Source of the DNA: an uncultured Prosthecobacter sp.
GTDB lineage: Bacteria; Verrucomicrobiota; Verrucomicrobiia; Verrucomicrobiales; Verrucomicrobiaceae
Assembly: GCA_937941745.1 (NCBI GenBank)
Contig: CALDGV010000372.1
Coordinates: 1 to 8,389, forward strand
Length of the DNA: 8,389 nt
Direction of reading: 5' to 3'
In this document: piece by piece, positions 5,114-8,389 of the stretch
Layout of the letters: every line of letters begins with the position of its first letter
Numbering within the stretch: position 1 is the stretch's first letter
Made by a program: the position numbers and the translations under genes
The notes under the pieces: generated by a model
The model's input: the letters and a program-made list of their open reading frames with translations, nothing else
Told to the model about the DNA's origin: nothing
Databases searched by the model: none

Positions 5114-7608
5114 TTCTTTTCCAGCAGCGCCCGAGCCTTGTCAGCGGTCATGCCCATGGCGGGCAGGTCATAACCCAGGGTGTCACCATTGGGTTTGAAG
5201 CCACCACCATCGGCATCCACGTAGATCGGGTTGTTGTAGGCGCATGGGCGCATCTTGGCATAGTCGCTGGTGCCGTAGCCGATTTTCTGATCTCCATCCT
5301 CATCAATGGCGACGACGATCAGATGCGCATCGTGCTGGAGCGGAATCCTGAGGGTCTGGTCAAACTTCACCACGCCGTCCTGGAACATTTTCGGATGAGA
5401 TTTGCGGGTGTAGTTGAACTTTGGATCCGGGCGGCTGTTCACCAGCACCTGCACACGGTCGATGTCCATCCAGTCAGTGCACTGCACGCGAACCTTGAGG
5501 TCAATGGAGCCCGTGGCGCGGTCATCGTCACCAGCGATTTTGCCGTTCTGCGTGGTCACCTCCAGGAAGGGGCCGGTGGTGAGCACCATGTTCCCCTGCT
5601 TCACGCGGGGAGCGAGTTCGGCCCAGTCGATCTTGGCTGGTTCATCGGTGCTGCTGGGGATGTAGCCGCGCCAGCAGCCGACGCCGTTGCCATAAACGCT
5701 GTGAGCATCGGCTACGCCCACGGCCACCAGCCGGTGTCCCTGGTTCAAGAGCTGGCGCCAGATGAACTCACGCACCGAACTGGCTTTGGCGGCCAGCGAA
5801 CCTGGAGCGCGACTGACTTTGAAGGGGGCTTCTGCCAGGATGTCCGTTCCTGGGCCGTTTTCGGTTTCGGTGGCATCAATCATGGAGCCCACGCCGACAA
5901 AGCCGCCATCTTGAACACCATCGCCGTCGCGGTCGATGAACATGTTGGAGAGGTCCGGATGGTTGAACTGGATGTAGCGGTCCGGCCGCTCGCCCTGCCA
6001 GCGGCGGAGTGTGAGGGCGGTGATCCGAGGATCATCATTCCAGACAGGGGCTCCGCCGTCCTGCAGCAGTGGGTCAGGCTCGAATGGGAAGGCATTGAAG
6101 TGCTGGCGGCTGCCGGTGAGCTCCATGCCCTTCACGGTCTTGATGTGAGCTTCGAGGCCGAGCTGCTTGATCATGGGCTCCCAGTCGTAAAGCCGGTTGT
6201 GCTCGGTGGTTGGGGCAAACTCGAGGTGTTCGACGGCGATGTTGATGAGGCGACCATCGGTGTCGCAGACGTTGTCACCGCTGGGTGTGCTGTGGTTGTG
6301 GAAGTCACTGCTGATCCAGCCCCGGGTGTCCACCAGGCGCTTGAGGGTCCCTTTGAAGACATGCTCCTGGCCCGGGGCCAGGGTCACCTCCTGCTTCAGG
6401 TGGCCGTATTCTGGGCCACGAACGACGATGACCCGATATTTCCCCGGGGGCAGTTGCTGGGTGAAGCGGCCGTTTTCACTGTGATACTGGTCCACGGAGC
6501 CGTGTGCGCGCCATTTGGGGCCGAGGTTCAGCTTGGGAGCACCGGCATCCAGTGGTTCAAAGTGGGCCTTGCAGGGAATGGCTTTGCCGGATTCATCCGT
6601 GATTTCGAACCGGATTCGTGAGGCGTCTCCCATGACGACCTTCGGGGATGCGGCCGATCCTTCCTCCACGGTGAGGCTGACTTTAGCCTGGGGGCGTCCG
6701 AGGTCGTCGATCTGCAGTTCCACCGCTCCCTGGGGCACTTTGAAGCTGTAGCGGCCATCGGCGTCGGGATAAGCCGTGAGAGACTTTTTGCCATCGCTGA
6801 CGGAGATGGAGGCAGTGACAATCCCCTTGCCATCCTTGCCAGAAATCTGGCCGCTGAGAGTGCCAAGCTTGCGGCCTTGCACAGAGCGAACCTCCCCGAC
6901 TGCCTCCGCGGGAGACGTGCCCACCGCAAAGAACCGGGCGATCACCACCTCCTGCTTGGGAGCGAGTTCCAGTGTGTCAGACAGCTTTTCGACGCCTGTC
7001 AGGCTCAGCAGGCCCAGGGCATAACCACATTTGTGAGCAGGGTTGATGGCGTCTGCCCAGCGGATGCCGTCTTCCGTCGTGCCCGTGCTGTCAAAACGGG
7101 TGAAATCATCCTTGGTGGAGACCTTCGCAGGCTTGTCGGACTCGTTGCGCAGGACCGTGGTGATGAAGAGACCCTGCACACCATCCCTGGCGCGGTATTC
7201 ATGCCGTTCGAACACACCGCCATTCTTGGCGGCCGTGATGACGGACTCCACGGCGGCGGCACCTTGTTCCTTCACCGCCACTTCGCGCACATAGGAGACC
7301 TCGCCATGACCGCAGGGACCATAGACCACCAGCTGATCATTGGCGGTGCCGCGCAGGGTCAGATCGTAAAGGCAGCCGGGGCTGACACCATCCGGACCAT
7401 AGAAAGTGCTCATGTTGGCCCGGCGCAGAGGCGCATTGTGGGAGATTGTGGCCTCCACCTTGTCACTGCGGAGCACAAAATCTCCCCGGATGCCATCGGC
7501 CTCCTTGCCTTTGGGCAGTTCAGCTTCACGGCCGAGGGCCGCTTCAAAAACCTCAGCAGCAGGGAGACAGCTCAGGGAGGCAAAAAACAGGGCGAGATAA
7601 GGTCGCAT
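5110..7608 (-). CDS. Secreted CehA/McbA-type PHP-fold metallohydrolase
   Basis: Large exported enzyme, 832 residues, with a Sec signal peptide (about 1-18, cut near A17-A18-E19). Residues about 20-245 are a beta-rich N-terminal region. A carboxypeptidase-regulatory-like beta-sandwich follows at about 250-315 (L251-S-G-Q-I, D282-A-D-G-R-Y-S-F), and a second one at about 330-420. The PHP domain runs about 430-680 with likely metal ligands H437-x-H439, E469-H470, E496, H550 and D634-x-H636. T677-T-G-P680 precedes a C-terminal beta region. Two acidic loops look like calcium-binding sites: D559-R-D-G-D-G-V-Q-D567 and D769-E-D-G-D773. PHP enzymes hydrolyse phosphoesters or related bonds; CehA is known for carbaryl hydrolysis, but the natural substrate here cannot be read from sequence. 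The start is ATG at 7608, chosen because the signal peptide begins there; the 15 bases upstream are pyrimidine-rich with no Shine-Dalgarno. Confidence 0.9.
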   Translation of the reverse strand: MRPYLALFFASLSCLPAAEVFEAALGREAELPKGKEADGIRGDFVLRSDKVEATISHNAPLRRANMSTFYGPDGVSPGCLYDLTLRGTANDQLVVYGPCGHGEVSYVREVAVKEQGAAAVESVITAAKNGGVFERHEYRARDGVQGLFITTVLRNESDKPAKVSTKDDFTRFDSTGTTEDGIRWADAINPAHKCGYALGLLSLTGVEKLSDTLELAPKQEVVIARFFAVGTSPAEAVGEVRSVQGRKLGTLSGQISGKDGKGIVTASISVSDGKKSLTAYPDADGRYSFKVPQGAVELQIDDLGRPQAKVSLTVEEGSAASPKVVMGDASRIRFEITDESGKAIPCKAHFEPLDAGAPKLNLGPKWRAHGSVDQYHSENGRFTQQLPPGKYRVIVVRGPEYGHLKQEVTLAPGQEHVFKGTLKRLVDTRGWISSDFHNHSTPSGDNVCDTDGRLINIAVEHLEFAPTTEHNRLYDWEPMIKQLGLEAHIKTVKGMELTGSRQHFNAFPFEPDPLLQDGGAPVWNDDPRITALTLRRWQGERPDRYIQFNHPDLSNMFIDRDGDGVQDGGFVGVGSMIDATETENGPGTDILAEAPFKVSRAPGSLAAKASSVREFIWRQLLNQGHRLVAVGVADAHSVYGNGVGCWRGYIPSSTDEPAKIDWAELAPRVKQGNMVLTTGPFLEVTTQNGKIAGDDDRATGSIDLKVRVQCTDWMDIDRVQVLVNSRPDPKFNYTRKSHPKMFQDGVVKFDQTLRIPLQHDAHLIVVAIDEDGDQKIGYGTSDYAKMRPCAYNNPIYVDADGGGFKPNGDTLGYDLPAMGMTADKARALLEKK

Positions 7609-7631
7609 GAGAGTCGGAGAAAGGTTGGGAG

Positions 7632-7667
7632 GGGCGCAGTAAACGCCCTTGGAAGGCCACCTTTTCC
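7632..7667 (-). terminator. Tandem hairpins between the small membrane protein gene and the metallohydrolase gene
   Basis: The 72-base gap (7609-7680) holds GGGCG (7632-7636) paired with CGCCC (7644-7648) around a seven-base loop. Next to it AAGG (7653-7656) pairs with CCTT (7660-7663) around three bases, extendable by GG/CC (7651-7652 with 7666-7667) across a two-base bulge. Read on the minus strand they follow the membrane-protein stop. No T-run follows, so they may be a weak terminator or part of the metallohydrolase 5' leader. No convincing promoter was seen here. Confidence 0.3.
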
Positions 7668-7680
7668 GGTTCTCTGTGAC

Positions 7681-8130
7681 TTAACTGTGACTGTTTTCTT
7701 CAGGAACCTGCGCAGATGCCAGCTCTGCGCTTTCAGCAGCCTGGCTGCCGTCTCCGGCCATCACACCGATCAGCATGGCAAAGCTGGCGGCCAGGATGCC
7801 CGAGAAGGGCTCAAAGAGCAGTCCGTTCAAGGCAAGGATCGGGGTGAGCAGCAGGACCAGGAAGCACAGGCCGAGAAGATAGAGATACTTTTTCCAGGCA
7901 GCTTCCAACTCCAGGCCCAGCCACGCGCTGCTGAAGGCGAGCAAGGTGTAGAAGGCATACTGAAGAGGCAGGGATGCCTTCAAGGGCGCCTCCTGAAGCA
8001 CCAAAAGCCCGGGCAGCCGGCTCGCCAGCCAGCGTGCGGCTTCGGAAAACACGCCGAAGTGATAGAGCGCCAGCAGGGGAGCGCAGACGAGGACGCCAAT
8101 GAAGAGGGAGACGGCGCGGTTACGGTTCAT
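7681..8130 (-). CDS. Small four-helix membrane protein of unknown function
   Basis: I do not recognise this 149-residue protein. It shows a basic N-terminus (M-N-R-N-R) followed by hydrophobic helices at about 7-23, 54-73, 82-102 and 106-125. It ends in a short hydrophilic, Ala/Glu/Ser-rich tail (about 126-149). The stretch between helices 1 and 2 (24-53) is amphipathic and might be a short periplasmic segment. There is no enzymatic motif or ligand-binding signature. The ATG at 8130 lies inside the end of the upstream gene, an 11-base overlap that implies translational coupling; no Shine-Dalgarno is seen. The codon composition and six-gene direction support a real gene. It could be an integral membrane partner of the protein encoded upstream. 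Confidence 0.75.
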   Translation of the reverse strand: MNRNRAVSLFIGVLVCAPLLALYHFGVFSEAARWLASRLPGLLVLQEAPLKASLPLQYAFYTLLAFSSAWLGLELEAAWKKYLYLLGLCFLVLLLTPILALNGLLFEPFSGILAASFAMLIGVMAGDGSQAAESAELASAQVPEENSHS

Positions 8131-8389
8131 GCGAAGGGGCAGGCTGGCTGATGTCTGAGGCTGAGGAACGATAGGAATGAACGATGAGATCGCTCAGATA
8201 CCTGTCTGGCGCATCCACCGCGGTGCGATCAAGAACAAACCTCGTCTGACCGGTGCTGCGAGAGACCAGTTGAAGGCCAAAGGCAAAGTCTTTGAACAGC
8301 CGGGTGCACAAGGCTCCTATGGCGCTGCCCTCACGTGCGGCCCGTTCGACCAGTGCCGCCACGGCCTGAGGTTCAAATTCCAGGGAGAA
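8120..8389 (-). CDS. C-terminal fragment of an unidentified protein (possible AAA+ lid region)
   Basis: The frame is open from the right edge of the window to the TAA at 8122-8120, so this is the last 89 codons of a longer gene. A GTG at 8362 exists, but the frame continues upstream of it, so it is unlikely to be the true start. The first part, roughly F-x-P-x-A-V-x-A-L-V followed by an A-I-G-A-L-x-x-x-L segment, loosely resembles the small C-terminal helical subdomain of ClpX-like AAA+ ATPases, where a conserved G-A-R-x-L occupies the same place. The resemblance is weak and no ATPase motif is visible, so the family is uncertain. The last 15 or so residues are a Ser/Pro-rich tail. It overlaps the membrane-protein gene by 11 bases. 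Confidence 0.65.
   Translation of the reverse strand, partial: FSLEFEPQAVAALVERAAREGSAIGALCTRLFKDFAFGLQLVSRSTGQTRFVLDRTAVDAPDRYLSDLIVHSYRSSASDISQPAPSHEP

Noticed and set aside
5032..6621. Long plus-strand open frame (529 codons) antisense to the metallohydrolase
   Set aside because: Its reading frame mirrors the codon bias of the real gene and its translation shows no domain. The minus-strand protein has a signal peptide and PHP metal ligands.
6877..8151. Plus-strand open frame (424 codons) spanning the metallohydrolase end, the intergenic gap and the membrane-protein gene
   Set aside because: It crosses two assigned minus-strand genes and their gap, and its product has no recognisable fold. 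It is best explained as a chance open frame in GC-rich DNA.
1104..8389. A defence island or mobile element
   Set aside because: No nuclease, toxin, reverse transcriptase, integrase, transposase or terminal repeats were found, and composition looks uniform across the row of genes.

Overview
The window reads as a chromosomal segment of a GC-rich Gram-negative bacterium. The gene types suggest Verrucomicrobia (Verrucomicrobiales, Prosthecobacter-like) or a related Planctomycetes-type lineage: a bacterial lipase-maturation-factor homologue, a large secreted PHP metallohydrolase, a flavin-dependent halogenase-like enzyme, and few Shine-Dalgarno sequences. This taxonomic call is inference; there is no rRNA or marker gene here.

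Layout: positions 1-191 are non-coding, with three inverted repeats followed by an AT-rich promoter-like stretch. The only plus-strand gene (192-1046) encodes a lipoprotein L,D-transpeptidase that cross-links or modifies peptidoglycan. It converges on a row of six minus-strand genes that fills the rest of the window. In transcription order (right to left) these are: the C-terminal end of an unidentified protein (8389-8120); a four-helix membrane protein of unknown function that overlaps it by 11 bases (8130-7681); a secreted CehA/McbA-type PHP metallohydrolase (7608-5110); a polytopic lipase-maturation-factor-family protein (5061-3442); a cysteine-free ArsR-type regulator fused to a SAM-dependent methyltransferase, apparently starting at TTG (3407-2463); and an FAD-dependent halogenase-like oxidoreductase (2369-1104).

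The gaps between the last four minus-strand genes are 48, 34 and 93 bases, so co-transcription is plausible. A combined role is only a hypothesis: the membrane LMF protein could assist folding of an exported protein, possibly the metallohydrolase encoded just upstream, while the fused regulator-methyltransferase and the flavoenzyme could act together on a small molecule. No known biosynthetic or defence system is complete here. No tRNA, rRNA, CRISPR, transposase or phage gene was seen. The observations most worth a second look are the regulator-methyltransferase plus halogenase-like pair, the LMF homologue next to a large exported enzyme, the SYGC variant of the transpeptidase active site, and a pseudoknot-shaped pair of inverted repeats between the convergent genes.
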